A DNA stretch of 64,000 nucleotides from Rhynchopus euleeides (Eukaryota; Euglenozoa; Diplonemea; Diplonemida; Diplonemidae): positions 868,001-932,000 of the forward strand of contig OY723237.1 of NCBI GenBank assembly GCA_963210315.1, in the 5' to 3' direction. The position numbers and the translations under genes were made by a program. Below, piece after piece: positions 1 to 11,529 of this stretch (position 1 is its first letter; the number at the start of each line of letters is the position of its first letter). The notes below the pieces were generated by a model. That model had not been told where the DNA came from. It ran no database searches and was given only the letters and a program-made list of their open reading frames with translations.

Positions 1-461
1 TGCGAAGAAGGTCGAAAATTTTCACATTTTCATCAGAAACCATATTCAACGGATTCCAATTTTCGGGTGAAATCAAGCAGGTTGGCACAATGGCTCATGT
101 TCACCCAAAAATGCACCTACCAAACCTCTTTTGCTTGATTTTTGGGACGGCATGGGTGATCCAGAGGCCAAAAATCACGATTTTTTCACCAATTCCTTCG
201 ACAACGGACAGTTCCAGACCACAAGGACCACATTTTGGGGTCAGAATTTTCTCGGTCAAAAAATTCGAAAAATCTGAAATCTCTCGGAATTTTGAACATT
301 TTTTGAGATTGGCATGCCCATTTTAGACCCTTTGCGTGGCTCTAAACCCAAAAATTTGCCCAAAAATGGCCTCAAATAGCCTAAAACAGCCCATTCTGGC
401 CACCCCGAAAAAAAAATTCGAAAAGGGTCCCCCTATAGAAGTTGCCCAAAAATACCGAAAA
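1..461. other. gene-free AT-rich stretch
   Basis: No open frame here has protein-like composition. The text (runs such as AAAATTTT and GGGGTTTTT, with CCCAAAAAT) resembles the interior of the AT-rich element at 45.4-48.8 kb, so it may be the edge of another repeat that starts outside the window. Confidence 0.5.
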
Positions 462-768
462 TAACGCGGTATTACCGGTAATAACGGTAATAACGTTACC
501 GATAACGTTATTACCGTTACTGATAACGGTATTACCGTTACCGATAACGGTAATAACGGTAATAACGTTACCGATAACGTTATTACCGTTCCTGATAACG
601 GTAATAACGGTATTACCGTTATCGATAACGGTATAACGCGGAAAAATAACGTTACCGATTTTCGGATAAACGTTATTCGGCCGTTCTGGAACGTTATTAA
701 CGGTAAGTTATTTTACCGAAAAAATAACGGTATTACCGTTACTGGTAACGCAATAACGCCCGATGTAT
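462..768. repeat. palindromic ACGGTAATAACG satellite
   Basis: About 300 bp are built almost wholly from the self-complementary words ATAACG, GTTATTACCG and AACGGTAATAACG, alternating in both orientations. The single strand could fold in many registers. No coding potential is credible. It reads as a short satellite or the remains of a palindromic transposon end. Confidence 0.8.
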
Positions 769-771
769 GGT

Positions 772-3700
772 CTTCTGGCAATCTGCGCGCGGTTTCGGGG
801 ACTGATTATTTTTTTGAACAACGGAGGGGGGTGGGGTGAGGGTGGGGCGACACTTTATGTTTGAGCTTCCTGCTGGGAATATCAATAAAAGGTTTGTCCC
901 AAACAAAGGAGAACAGAACCACCACCACCACCACCACCACCACCACCACCACCCCCCTCCCCCCCCCCCCTCCTCCGCTACACGGCCGCCGCGCGCGCGG
1001 AGTGAAGGGAGGGGGTGGGGACGGAGGGGGCGCGACCCTTGTGGTGCACGGTGGCCGAGCCAGGGCTTTCCACCAGGTGGTTAACCAGGCCTGGTCAAAA
1101 CCACCCGGCGAAGCCACGGTGTGGAATAAATGAAACATAATTTCTGCTCGGCGATCAGGGGGGTGGGGGTGGGGGTGTGGGGGGGTGTACTCTGGGGTGG
1201 GGGAATATCATCCGCCGCCTTTCCTCTCCTCAAACTCGGGGGCTTCCAGTTTGCGCGCTGGCCTAAACAAAGCGTCAAGAATGTGGAAAGCGCACTACCG
1301 CCATCGCCCCTTTGCATCGTTTACATTTTCGGAAACGTTGTACGGTGTGGGGGTGGGTGGATGAAAAGGATACGGTGATGGGTGGATGGGTTGGCGGTGG
1401 CAGGGGGGGGGTTGTCGAAGAGAAGTGCAAAAAATAAGGAAGCGTCTCGTAATACAGCCTGCTGAGAGGCTGGGGTGGGGGTGTGGGGAGGAGTGAAGTC
1501 GATAAAGGTCTCAAGGTGCAGAGGGGGGCAGGGGGGAGGGCCCTGGGTGATGGCCGTAGTGAATATTACGACCAACGGTGGGGGGGAGTGAAGTCGAACG
1601 TTTTTTTCAAGAAAGTGCCCACCCCCCGCCCCCCCCCCCCCCCCGCACCCCTCCCGAAGATACTTTTAAGCGGATATGGCCCATGCGGTGTTGGCCAACG
1701 CACCCAAATGAGGCACACGCTGTAGGGTGGGCCACATTTCATGCTGCCGGAAACACCGTTGGGTTCACCTCCGGTCGCCACACCGCTGGCTAGCACATTG
1801 TGCAATCAAGAGGAGTGTGGTGGTGGTGGTGGTCAGGGGAGGGACTCGGCGCACAGCAACCTTGCCAGCGTTTGCCGATCATCTCGCCCGATGGGAGCAG
1901 CACACTGCACAGCAATACCTTGAAGTCCCTCTTCGCTACGTTTCGTGGAAATCGTACCCCTTTTCGCTTTATTGTTGACACTTTTGTTGAGCGCGCAAAA
2001 AATGATCCCTTCTTCCCGAGTGAATCGCAAGAGACAATGGGTGGAAGCAACGGGGCGTTCGGTATTTCTGCAAAAAAAAACGCAGGAACACGACATACAC
2101 GCCTGCACCAGCGGGCAAAGCGGGAATCCTCCCCCACCCCCAACTCCCGCATCGCCACAAGAGAACTGCAGTACAAGACAGAAGGCCAAATCAACGGAGT
2201 ATCGGCGTAGAGCCACACAAAAAAGACCACGGTGAGATGACAGGAGAAACCCCCTCGCCCTGTCCAACCTGTGACGGGTCGTCACAGGCTGGAGTGCTAA
2301 TGCGAGAAACACACATGCGCTTGGAGCGGATATTTCTGCACTCTAGAACACCAGAGCGGAGGAATCTTGCTGCCATCCCCCCTCTCCAGTGAAAGGACAT
2401 TTACTTTGATAATTTCGTCAGGGGCCTGGCGCCAAATGGGATCATCTCGATCGAATGGGCTGAAAGCCAATACCTCCCTCGAGAGTTGCATAATTCCAAG
2501 AGCGCCAAGGCTGTGCCAGCGTGGCACCTAAGCTGCGAGGCGGCAAGGGGGTGTCCATTGCGTCGCCTCCTTTGCGGAGGCCCCCGCGGACCCGTCGACG
2601 TGTGAGAATTGAAGGGGGGCACATGCCACCCCTCGAGGCCCCCTCACTGCCTGACGACCCTCCTGTGACTCGGAACTAACGGCTCCTCTGTGGAAACTGT
2701 GCTGGGTGTGCTAAAAGGGGCGGAGATAGGCGTGCTTCTTCTTCTTCTTCTTCTTCTGCAGAAGGGGTGCAAGGTGATCAGAGAGGCACTGCCGCAGGGC
2801 TTCCTAACCAGATCGGGGGTGCGGTGGGGGGGTGTGATAAGAGGGTGGCGTTGCAGCGCAAAAAGCAGCAGAACACCGTGCCTCTCTCTTGCGGGCGTGC
2901 CAAACCGTCAGACCCGCGCCTTCACCCCCAGCCCAGCCCCCCCACCACCCCCCACGACCTCAGCTGCAGGCCTGCTCCTAACTTTCTGGCTTCCGACGGC
3001 AAAGTGGGTTGGCGGGTCGAAACTTAGCTTGTTTGCAAGATCCACGCGCGTGGGCCTGATCATCGTGCCCCCTCTTTGAGAGAGTGCCTCAGAGCAACCC
3101 TTTTCTACCCTTTCTCGGCTTTACGGTATCCTCCAACCCCCCCACACACCCTTCGGGGGTCTCTGCCGTATTCCATTGCAGACGTTGCCTTTTTCAACAA
3201 AAAGACCATTTTTTTGCGCACAAACACCACACACGCCCCCTGTTTTGTAGGCGTGCAAATATATACTATAAGAACACGCTCAGACCCAGAGCAACTTGCT
3301 ACTATCACTATACCAGGGCAGCTTCCCTTTTCTACCTTCTTATTTGTTCAGCACACTTCGATGTGGGCGGAAAGTGTCGCGTGCTTGTTCGTGCCCTTGT
3401 GCTCCTCACTCACGACACCATCATCAGCAGGAGTGTGAGTGTGGAAGCGTCAACGCAAAAAAGAAACCAAAGCAAAAAGTGCCGAACAAAGCGCAGTGAC
3501 ACTTTTGGCGCGTATCCGTCAGGTGGATCACCGAGTGGGGAGAGCTCCGGTGGGGCACCTGGGTGCGACCAGGTGGGCAGGGAACCTGGGGGCGGGGCCA
3601 TTTTTATTGGCGCTGCGTGAGAGCTCACGTCCAACGAGGGGGTGGGGAGGAGGAGGAGGGGGGGGGAGTAATGCACAAAACATGCCTCTCGAGATCGCAG

Positions 3701-5162
3701 ATGGAGAGGGGCGAGGGAGGGTGTGGTCGGGGGGGGGGGGGGGGGGATACGCGGGGGGGGGTCTTAAATAGCGCGGAAGGGTCAAAAAGGAGAAAGATGG
3801 GGAGTGAGAGATGCTGGTGGGCACCCAGCCGTTATAGAAGAAAGCGGTGTGTGGGTCAACCCCACACAGGGTGGAGAGGGAGGGAGGGCGGGGAGCGGCG
3901 CGTTAGCGAGGTGCGTTAGCCAGGGTGCCCTGCTGGCAGGTTTCGACCAGTCTGGGTCGACTTGCGGTCGACTTTGCGTGGGGGTCAGTTTTCGAACCGG
4001 TCGGGACATATTATTTTTTTTTCCTTCTTTTTTTTCTTGACCCACGAGCCTTGGGCAACGAACTGACCGGCACAGCTATCGCGAGATCGCGACGGGGAAT
4101 ATCTAAAGGTGGAGAAAGGGCAGTGGGCATACCGGATGGGGGAGGGAGTGAGCACACATATGGAATGGAGAGGTGGTGGGTCGGGCACAGGGTGGTGGGG
4201 GTGGGTGGGTGGTTCGGCGGATACCACATGTGGCATAGCGCACAGCACAGCAACTTCGGAACCACCCCCCCCACACCCCTCCCCCCCCTTCCACCGCCGC
4301 CGCCCTCACGTTTTGGACGAATGGTATTTTTTTGAACGAATTGAACAAAATTTTTTGATGTTAGCCAGGCTCTTCACGCCCCCTCCCCCCTGTGAGAGGC
4401 TGGGTGCTGCTGCCCCGTGTTATTCTGGCCGCGTTTTTTTGAAAAGGGTTATTTTTTTAAAACAATGTGTGCGAGAGAGCGTGTGGGTGTGTTGTGACCA
4501 CGTTTTTATGTGGGGGGGAGACCCTGCGCGGATCATTGCCCACTAGAGAGAGAGAGAGAGAGAGAGAGAGTGAATGAGTGTTGATGGCGAGCATGCCACG
4601 TTTATTTTTTATTCGCTGGTCTTCCACCCCCAGCCGACCCCACCACAACAAAGAGCACCAACCAGGGGCAGAGATGTGCGTGCGCTGGGGTGGGAACTGA
4701 TCGGGGGAGGAAGAAGAGACAAATAGAGAGAGATCCAGCAGATAAGGAAGGAGCAGACGATAGAGTCTCAGAGAGAGAGGGGGGTGGGGATGCGGGGGGG
4801 CATTGTTTTGCCAATTCCAGCAGAGTGGCCTGCCTGTTGCCCGCCTGCCTCGGGGTCGCGTCGTGTGTCAAGCAACTGTGAAAAAAGGTTATGCAGCAGA
4901 TGCGATGCTGTGGCGCTCCCCAGCAGTGCAGCGAACAGGAAGCTGGGGGGGGACTGGGGGGAGAGGGGCGGGAGGGGGGCAGTGATGGCGGTGGAAATGG
5001 GCAGGGTAGGACCAGGGTAGGGGGGGCGGGGGGGGGGGGGGGGGGGGGGGCGGGGGAGGGTGTGGCGGGCAGGCAGAGGTGGGTGACAGCCACCACCTCT
5101 TCGGCACCGCGCCCTCTCCCCTCCCTCCCTCTCCTCTCCCCTCTCCCCCGTATTCTTTTGTG
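772..5162. other. long intergenic stretch without a supportable gene
   Basis: This holds microsatellites and homopolymers: a CAC run near 919-952 followed by poly-C, poly-C near 1630-1642, poly-G near 3731-3747 and 5026-5050, and a GA run near 4543-4571. All open frames are short, low in complexity or mirror each other on both strands. A truncated R1 repeat sits at 1945-2003. A stretch near 3430-3460 carries the R3 core (GTGGAAGCGTCAACGC). Confidence 0.6.
1945..2003 (+). repeat. R1 repeat, internally deleted fragment
   Basis: It matches the 5' end of R1 (AAATCGTAC then CGCTTTATT), but jumps from the GACAC motif straight to TTTTGTTGAGCGCGC. The central hairpin present in full copies is missing. 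Confidence 0.65.
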
Positions 5163-5380
5163 AAATCGTACTCCTTTCGCTTTATTATAGACACCCTGTC
5201 CAGCAACTGTGGGAGAACAGTTCCGGACTACTTTTTGTTGAGCGCACACTTGCTGTCTCAAGGCTGTGTTGAGGCCCTGTGAAGTGGCATGAGGTGCTAA
5301 TCCAAAGCTTCAGTCGTACGATTTCCTTCGTTACTTCGCGACTTCGCTACGCTTCGTCGCTCGTAACTAGTAAAAAAAAA
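5163..5380 (+). repeat. R1 interspersed repeat, full copy, 3' of the ALS gene
   Basis: This is an R1 copy running from AAATCGTACTCCTTTCGC to ACTAGT plus an A-tract. It has an AACTGT/ACAGTT hairpin near the 5' end and a TTCGC-rich 3' end (CTTCGCTACGCTTCGTCGC). Read on the minus strand it begins 160 bp after the acetolactate synthase stop with T9-ACTAG and ends with AATAAAGCG. The other long copies are at 19775, 20201, 22881 and 26098, all in the same orientation. An A-tail and variable ends suggest a SINE-like retroposon. Confidence 0.85.
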
Positions 5381-5539
5381 TCCTCCCTGGGGTGGGGCCA
5401 GACTATCTTGTAATTTCCTTCGTCGTGCGCGGCCTGTTCTTAACTGTATGCACTTTGTATCATTTATGGTTGCCGCGAGGCCAGGCCCGCACAGCAGGGC
5501 TAAGAGGAAGGGCTGCATCACCAACAAGGGCAGCGCAGA

Positions 5540-8010
5540 TTAGCCAGGAACGTTTGTTGCATCCCCTTCCAGGCGCAGCACCTCTTCGGGGTTCAGGATC
5601 ATGTCGTCGAGTGCAGCACCCGGGCACACCTGTTGCATGAGGGAGGGTGTCTTGGTGTCGGGGAGGGGGAGGGGGGGGGGGCGTTCATAATGAATGCGCA
5701 TTTCGTTCCGTCGTGATGACGATAGTGACAACGTGGCACATCTTTTTGGAGCAAACAATCAGAGCAAGCCTGTCAGATGCAAGGCGCCACGTGTAAGGGG
5801 CATACCATCGGCGTGCACATGTCGGGCTGGACCCGGAAATCAGCGATAACAGGCCCTTCGTTGTAGTCGATGAACTCCTTGATCCCGTCCTGCACACGAG
5901 GGGAGTGTGGGTGATGCATATGGGACAAAGAGAGGCACGTCCTGGCACACACACGCTACACGGTGGCCTCGTCAGCGGCGTGGCGAGGTGGTCATAAGAA
6001 CCAGACCAGGGGGATGCAGCCCATTGTGCCCTGTACCCCTGGTCATGAGCAAGTGTATCCCCTTCCCCACCTCCACCCCTCACCCCTTCAGCATACCTGC
6101 AGCTCGCTGCGCTGCCCCACGCGCAGGGTCTTGATGCCATATGCCTCTGCAAGCTTGCAGAAGTCAGGGTTGTACGAGTCGGTGACGAGGAACCGCTTGT
6201 TGAAGTAGATGGCCTGCCAGATGTTCACCATCTGCTGCTTGAAGTCGTTCATAATCGCCACCTTGACGGGGATGTTGTGCTCCGCCATGGTCCGCAGGTC
6301 GTTGCACGTCATCATGAACGACGCGTCCCCATCAACGCAGATCACCGTGCGGTGCGGCTGGGCAATCTGCGCACCCACAGCATACGGCACACCAACCCCC
6401 ATCGTCCCCAGCGACCCGCTCGACATCATACGCCGGGGCCACCTCCACTGCACAAACTGGCATGTCATCATCTGGTGGTTCCCGACACCCGTCGTCCAGA
6501 TCACATCCTTCGCCCGGTCCACCTCTTCCAGGTAGGCATTCAAGCCGTGGATCACCTCCTGCACCTTGATCTTGGTGGGGTCCTGGTGCGGCACCCACTT
6601 CAGCGGGTGCGCCGCACGGTCCGCAGCAACCTTCTCCAGCCACGCCGTGCGGGGCTTCTTCTCCAGGCGGGGCAGCAGGTGCTGCAGGACCTGCTTCGCA
6701 TCACCCAGAACGGAGTACGTCGGGCGCACCACCTTGTTGATCTGGCGGTGCTCGATCTCGATCTGGATGATCCCACCCTTATTGTGGCGCTCCGCCTTGC
6801 GGGCCTCCGGCGCATATTGGTCGAGGCGGCCTGTAGTCCGGTCGTCGAAGCGGTACCCCAGGGCAATGATGACATCGGCCTCCTGCACAGCGTAGTTTGA
6901 ATAGGCCGCTCCGTGCATCCCAAGCATCTTCAGCCCCAAGGGGTGTGCCTCATCGACAATGCCCATCGCATGCAGGGTGGTGGTGGTGGGGATGTTTTTG
7001 TCCATCATCTCGCGCACCTCGACCCAGGCGTCGGTCGCCCCCTGCCCCGCGACAATCACGGGGCGTTCTGCGGCGTTGATCATATCCGCGATGGCCTGCA
7101 GGTTGGGGATCGACTCGGCCTCGTACTGCGGGGGCTCGATCGCAGGGCACAGAAACTTCTCATTTTTATACCCGGTGCTCGGGTTGAGCGTCTGCACCAT
7201 CACATCCTTCGGGAGGTCGATCAGGACAGGCCCCTTTTTGCCGGAGTGCGCCATATAGAAGGCTCTGTCGATCACATCGGGGAATTCCTCGATACGCTTC
7301 ACCTGGTAGTTCCACTTGGTGCATGGGGCTGTGATGTCGCACGTCGGGCACTCCTGGAATGCATCCGTGCCGACAGCCGCGGTGGGCACCTGCCCCACGA
7401 AGGCAATCATGGGCACGCTATCCGTCAGCGCGTCCTGCAGGGGAGTGACAAGATTGGTCACCCCGGGGCCCGATGTCGCCATGGCGATGCCCGTCGTCAT
7501 GCCGCCCCCCGCCTTCGAAAACCCCTCCGCGCAGTGCCCGCTGCACTGCTCCGAAGCGTTGTTGATGAACTTGATGGGGGATCCGTAGAAGGCATCCGTC
7601 ACCGGGAGGATGGCCCCTCCCGTGAACCCGAAGATGTGCGTCACGCCGTACTCCCGCAGCTTCTTCTCCAGGATCTGCCCCCCGTTCAGCCCGGCGTATT
7701 CTCGGAGGTTGCGGGCGGGGTCGAATTTCACATCCGCGTAGGCAGGGATTGGCGCAATCCCCTCCGGGGGATCAGGCATGCTGACCTCAGCAGTGCTGCT
7801 CTGGAAGCGCCGCTGCCCCTGAAGCGCGGAAGGGAGTGACGCCGAGCTGCATGGTGCAGCGGCAACAGAGAGGGTTGCCCCCCTGACACCCGCAGCCGGA
7901 ATAGTTGAGGTGACCGGTGTCGGCGACGGCGCCGCAGGGCTCGCGATGCCGCGCCCCTGCTGGGAATGGAGAATCCCACGCGCCGAAACGCCGCCTATTC
8001 TGCGGTGCAT
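5540..8010 (-). CDS. ILV2: acetolactate synthase, catalytic subunit (3 exons)
   Basis: Thiamine-diphosphate enzyme that condenses pyruvate (or pyruvate plus 2-oxobutyrate) in the first shared step of valine, leucine and isoleucine synthesis. Exons read complement(6097..8010), (5806..5889), (5540..5629). Both introns (207 and 176 bp) begin GTATGC and end in CAG, and both joins keep the frame, giving 695 aa, close to fungal Ilv2. About 90 N-terminal residues rich in R, S and A look like an organelle-targeting peptide. The TPP pocket Glu lies in NNASEQCSGHCAEG, and the TPP/Mg motif starts VDGDASFMMTCND and closes at MNDFKQQMV. The last exon ends with the family tail PGAALDDMIL. The loop DAFQECPTCDIT is Cys-rich where the family usually has DAFQETP-like residues. 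No regulatory (ILV6) subunit is seen nearby. The family call is secure; the splice sites are inferred. Confidence 0.95.
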
Positions 8011-8535
8011 CGCTGCGGCAGCACAACGTGCGCCGATGTGTGGTTGTGGGGGACGAGGCGGGGGGGATAGTTATGGGGACCAGACAGTGCCAAACAGGCG
8101 GCCCCAGCCGTGTATGAGGTTGTATCACAGACGGGGTGGGGGATTGGTGCCAGGGCGGGTGGTGTGTAAGGCTGGAGTGGGGGGAGGGGGGTGGGGGGGT
8201 GGAGGGGGGGGGGGGTCAACCTGTGTGCAGGAGGTGTGGGGTGAAATACAGGAGAGAAGATGGGCTACGACAGTTGGAGTTCTTTGAGCGCAGAACACCC
8301 CCCCCCCCACCCAGTGTGACACCGGCTGGGGGGGGGGGGGGGGCAACCTGATGCCTGCAGACATGATGGCGGTGGCGCCTAAGGAAGAAGACAGAAGGAC
8401 CATAAACGGATTCGGAGGGACAACCAGCAGAGGCGGTCTGGCTGCTACAACAAGAGAGGCTGAAACAACGTTTGCTCGAGTCGTGAAAGCAGGGGGTGGG
8501 TGTGGGGAGGACGTGCCATGTCGGGATGGTCGAGT
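8011..8535. other. spacer with poly-G tracts
   Basis: G-rich tracts near 8165-8216 and 8328-8343 and a C-tract near 8298-8310 separate the ALS start from the cyclase duplication. No gene is visible. Confidence 0.6.
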
Positions 8536-11005
8536 CCACTCCCCTGACGGGGCCCGGAGGACTTGGGAGGTCCCGTGCGAGGGACCGTGGCCCTGTGCCA
8601 GGCAGAGCGGGACTGCATTCGGTGGAAACCGCAATGCAGGCACAGCATCACACACACCTTGCCGGAATAGTGGGGTCGATCTGACGGGAAGTGTGATATA
8701 TCATCCGGCAGCCCTTACGATGGTAGGCTTGTTGTGTTGTAAAGGTACCAATAATTTGGGTGACACGAAGTAGGGCAGCGGCGTCAGTCCAGCTGCGCCT
8801 TCGAGACCTTGTTGTCGCACTGATCGTGCCGCATCTCGTACAGCGTCGCGGGGGCGTCGCACGCTGCAGCCTTCTGCACCAGTGTGCTTGCCTGCAGCAC
8901 AGCCTGCAGCGCACCGACCAGCACCGCACCCTCGCCGGGGGTGTACAGGAAGCGGCACCCCGCATCGCATGCCGTGCGCCACACCTGCAGGCCCGCCGCC
9001 ACAGCAGGGCCGGCAACAGTCACGAAGCGCTGGCTGCGTGTCCCCACGTCCCCGTGGTACACCGTCCCGCTCGCCAGACCTGCCGTCAGGCACGGGCACA
9101 GCGGCACACGCAAGGCGCGCCGCACGAACTGCACAGCGTTCTCTGCGTGCACAGGCACAGGCTGCACAAGGTTCCACCCTGTGAAGAGGTTCTCCCCAAG
9201 CAGCGACACAAGCGTGCCACGGCTCTGCTGCAGCAGCGGCACAACTGCCTCCAGGCAGTCGCTGACGTGGTGTGCGCTGGTGCTGTCCGCCACAACGTCG
9301 AGTGACACCACACCGACCGTCGCATGCTTCTCCTGCATCTTGAACAAGTCGGGCCTGGAAAGGCACCGCACAGCCCTGCCAGTGCTGGAGGCAACACTGA
9401 TGGACCCGCTGTGCATGCTGTGCATGCTGCTCACGTCACCGTCACCGCCTGCTGCAACCAGTGGCACATCACGACCCACCAGCGGGTCATGCTGCCTGCC
9501 TGCAAGGGCAGCAGGCCACACGTGCCGCACAGGCACCGCATCGCTCACGCCCTTCAGCTCTGCCGCCACCTCGTCACCCGCCACAGCAGGCGCACACGCT
9601 GTGCCCACCTGTGCCCACACCACACCCGGCACAGCCACCGCACCAGGCACACACACGCTCTCCAGACGCGACGCCACGTTCACCGTGTGCCCGAAGTAGT
9701 CCACACGCCCAGTCAGCGTGTTCGTCTCCGCAACCACAGGGCCGTGGTTCACACCGACACGCACCGTCAGCCCACCCCACAGACCCGCACGCCTGCAGAT
9801 CGGGACCTCCAGCAGTGCGGCAGGCCACTCCGCAGCAAGCAGCGCCTCCTGCACCGCCAGCCCGAAGTCCACACCCGCACACGGCCCCTCGAACGCAACC
9901 ATGAAGGCATCCCCGATTGTCTTCACTTCGTAACCGCCGAACCGCGACACGGCCTCTCGCACCACCGCGTTGTGTGTCGGGATCGCCTTCTGCATCGCCT
10001 CGGGTGCCGCCTCCCACACAGACGTCGACGCACGGATGTCTGTGAACACGACCGTTGCCTCCCCACCTTCCATCCCGGGTGCAGACACAGGCGCAGCAGA
10101 GCGACGCCCCTCGCTGCCGACTGCGACACGCTCAAACAGCGCTGCAGGAAGGTACGGGCGGTACGAACGCAGGTTCTGCTCCAGTCGCTGAAGCGCGGCG
10201 TACATCGCAGGCGGAAGACGCCCCTCCGCCGCCTCCAGCAGCTCCGCCACGGTGTCGACGTCGTAGCCCGCAAGCAGCTGTGCTGCCGCCTCCACAGTCT
10301 CGATGGTGCGTGCCATCGCCGCCTGCTCCCGCTGTGCCTCCTCCGCAAACCCGCGTGTCGCGAGGAAGTCGATGACCAGCACCAAACCTACTGTCGCAGT
10401 TTCAGTCAGGACCCATGTCACAGTCCGCGAACACGGTGGCTTGGGACAGCTGCAGTTTATTTTTGAAAAATCTTCACGATCCGGGGTAGTGCCTGGAAGT
10501 TCCAGCAGTCCGAAGCGGAATGAGATGTCCATGTGGATCGCCAGAGCCCACACCACGATGCATCCCACGAGGCACGTGCCGAAGCGCTTGCCGAGTCGCA
10601 GCACGAGCGACATGTCCAGCACCAGCACGAACAGGGACCACCTTGGTGTGAACCCCGAAGCTTGATTGTGAAGATTCACGCAGCAGATGCCAACTGTCCA
10701 CATCACGACGTACATCTTCAACATGCGCTTCGTGATGTGGATGCGGCACACGCACTGCAGGATGATGACAGCTGTGCTGATCTGGAAGACGGCATCTCCT
10801 GCAGACACTAGTGACAGAGGGTAGTTCAGGCGTGTTCGCATGGAACTGAACATCACAAGGCTAAACACCGCCACCGCGACGATGAAGAGCAGGCGCCTGT
10901 CACTGCGCTCCCTCCCCTGCAGGCGCCCGTCCAGCGACACGATGCCTTCAAACCACCTCATTGTGTTGGCCTGTGCTTGGGTGTGTGTGGTGTGGCCCTG
11001 ATGCG
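8536..11005. repeat. tandem duplication unit A (adenylate cyclase)
   Basis: About 2,470 bp aligns with 11530-13999 at a constant offset of 2,994 bp. From 8536 to about 10183 I see no difference. Beyond that, substitutions are scattered (first at about 10184), and similarity ends abruptly at the shared CTGATGCGT near 11005. Confidence 0.95.
8784..10961 (-). CDS. receptor-type class III adenylate cyclase (copy A)
   Basis: This 725-aa membrane cyclase should make cAMP from ATP. I start it at MRWFEGIV, shared with copy B; the frame stays open 113 codons further upstream, but that extension is outside the duplication and low in complexity. About six hydrophobic segments lie in residues 23-202 (approximately 23-40, 52-80, 83-97, 106-123, 129-145, 187-202). 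A catalytic domain follows (about 301-455). It has FTDIRASTS with metal-binding D308, KTIGDAF with D351, the ATP-selecting Asp of RVDYFG, and the NVASR Asn/Arg pair. A second cyclase-fold domain (about 548-700, starting VVSLDVVADST) lacks these residues and is probably regulatory. The FTDIxASTxxWE signature recalls kinetoplastid cyclases. A ligand-binding ectodomain like theirs is absent. Confidence 0.9.
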   Translation of the reverse strand: MRWFEGIVSLDGRLQGRERSDRRLLFIVAVAVFSLVMFSSMRTRLNYPLSLVSAGDAVFQISTAVIILQCVCRIHITKRMLKMYVVMWTVGICCVNLHNQASGFTPRWSLFVLVLDMSLVLRLGKRFGTCLVGCIVVWALAIHMDISFRFGLLELPGTTPDREDFSKINCSCPKPPCSRTVTWVLTETATVGLVLVIDFLATRGFAEEAQREQAAMARTIETVEAAAQLLAGYDVDTVAELLEAAEGRLPPAMYAALQRLEQNLRSYRPYLPAALFERVAVGSEGRRSAAPVSAPGMEGGEATVVFTDIRASTSVWEAAPEAMQKAIPTHNAVVREAVSRFGGYEVKTIGDAFMVAFEGPCAGVDFGLAVQEALLAAEWPAALLEVPICRRAGLWGGLTVRVGVNHGPVVAETNTLTGRVDYFGHTVNVASRLESVCVPGAVAVPGVVWAQVGTACAPAVAGDEVAAELKGVSDAVPVRHVWPAALAGRQHDPLVGRDVPLVAAGGDGDVSSMHSMHSGSISVASSTGRAVRCLSRPDLFKMQEKHATVGVVSLDVVADSTSAHHVSDCLEAVVPLLQQSRGTLVSLLGENLFTGWNLVQPVPVHAENAVQFVRRALRVPLCPCLTAGLASGTVYHGDVGTRSQRFVTVAGPAVAAGLQVWRTACDAGCRFLYTPGEGAVLVGALQAVLQASTLVQKAAACDAPATLYEMRHDQCDNKVSKAQLD

Positions 11006-11340
11006 TAGAACGACAAGCGAGCCCCACCTGCCACGACAACACACCAAAACACAGGGTGCCACACTGCCGCCGGCACAACACGCCTGCGGGACGGGAAGGG
11101 GCAGGCCCTGCCACCACATCACTTCGTTGACTCTTTCTCCCTGAATCCAAACGCACTAACAGGTGACCCCATTCCCCTCGGAGTGCCAGCGGCCCTCCGT
11201 GCCGCCGATAGACTGGCACAGGGGCGGCAGACTCCCCTCCCCTCATTCCTTTCATTGCTTCTCTTCTGCCCTCTGTTGTCGTGTTCTGTCTGTTGTGCAT
11301 TTGTCACAAACTGTGTCGAAGAGCTGAAGGGTGATCGTCA

Positions 11341-11526
11341 GAAAGCGCCCTATCACTTCACAGCTACAACCGCTCTGATGAATTTCCTTTTGTTTGTTGC
11401 GTTGACGCTTCTACACACAAAACCCTGAACTGATCACACCCTGAGCCTGATGAAGGGTGGGGTTAGTGTATAGAGCACGTTTGGATGCAGCTGTGGTGGG
11501 GCGCTTTCCGCTCACACGAGTGTGCT
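11341..11526 (+). repeat. R3 interspersed repeat, copy between the cyclases
   Basis: This R3 copy begins AAAGCGCCCTATCACTTCAC, contains TTGCGTTGACGCTTC and TAGTGTATAGAGCACGTTTGG, and ends CTCACACGAGTGTGCT. It is near-identical to 45207-45393 and to the reverse complement of 22669-22852. It lies immediately 5' (plus sense) of duplication unit B. Confidence 0.85.
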
Positions 11527-11529
11527 CGC

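Noticed and set aside
836..1138. His, Thr and Pro-run mini-proteins
   Set aside because: Products of the CAC and poly-C tracts at 919-972.
8884..10466. Several plus-strand frames of 100-400 codons over the cyclases
   Set aside because: Antisense of GC-rich coding DNA; no domains, and repeated identically in both duplication units.
10962..11300. 113-residue N-terminal extension of cyclase copy A
   Set aside because: It is outside the duplicated unit, absent from copy B and low in complexity; the shared MRWFEGIV start is preferred.
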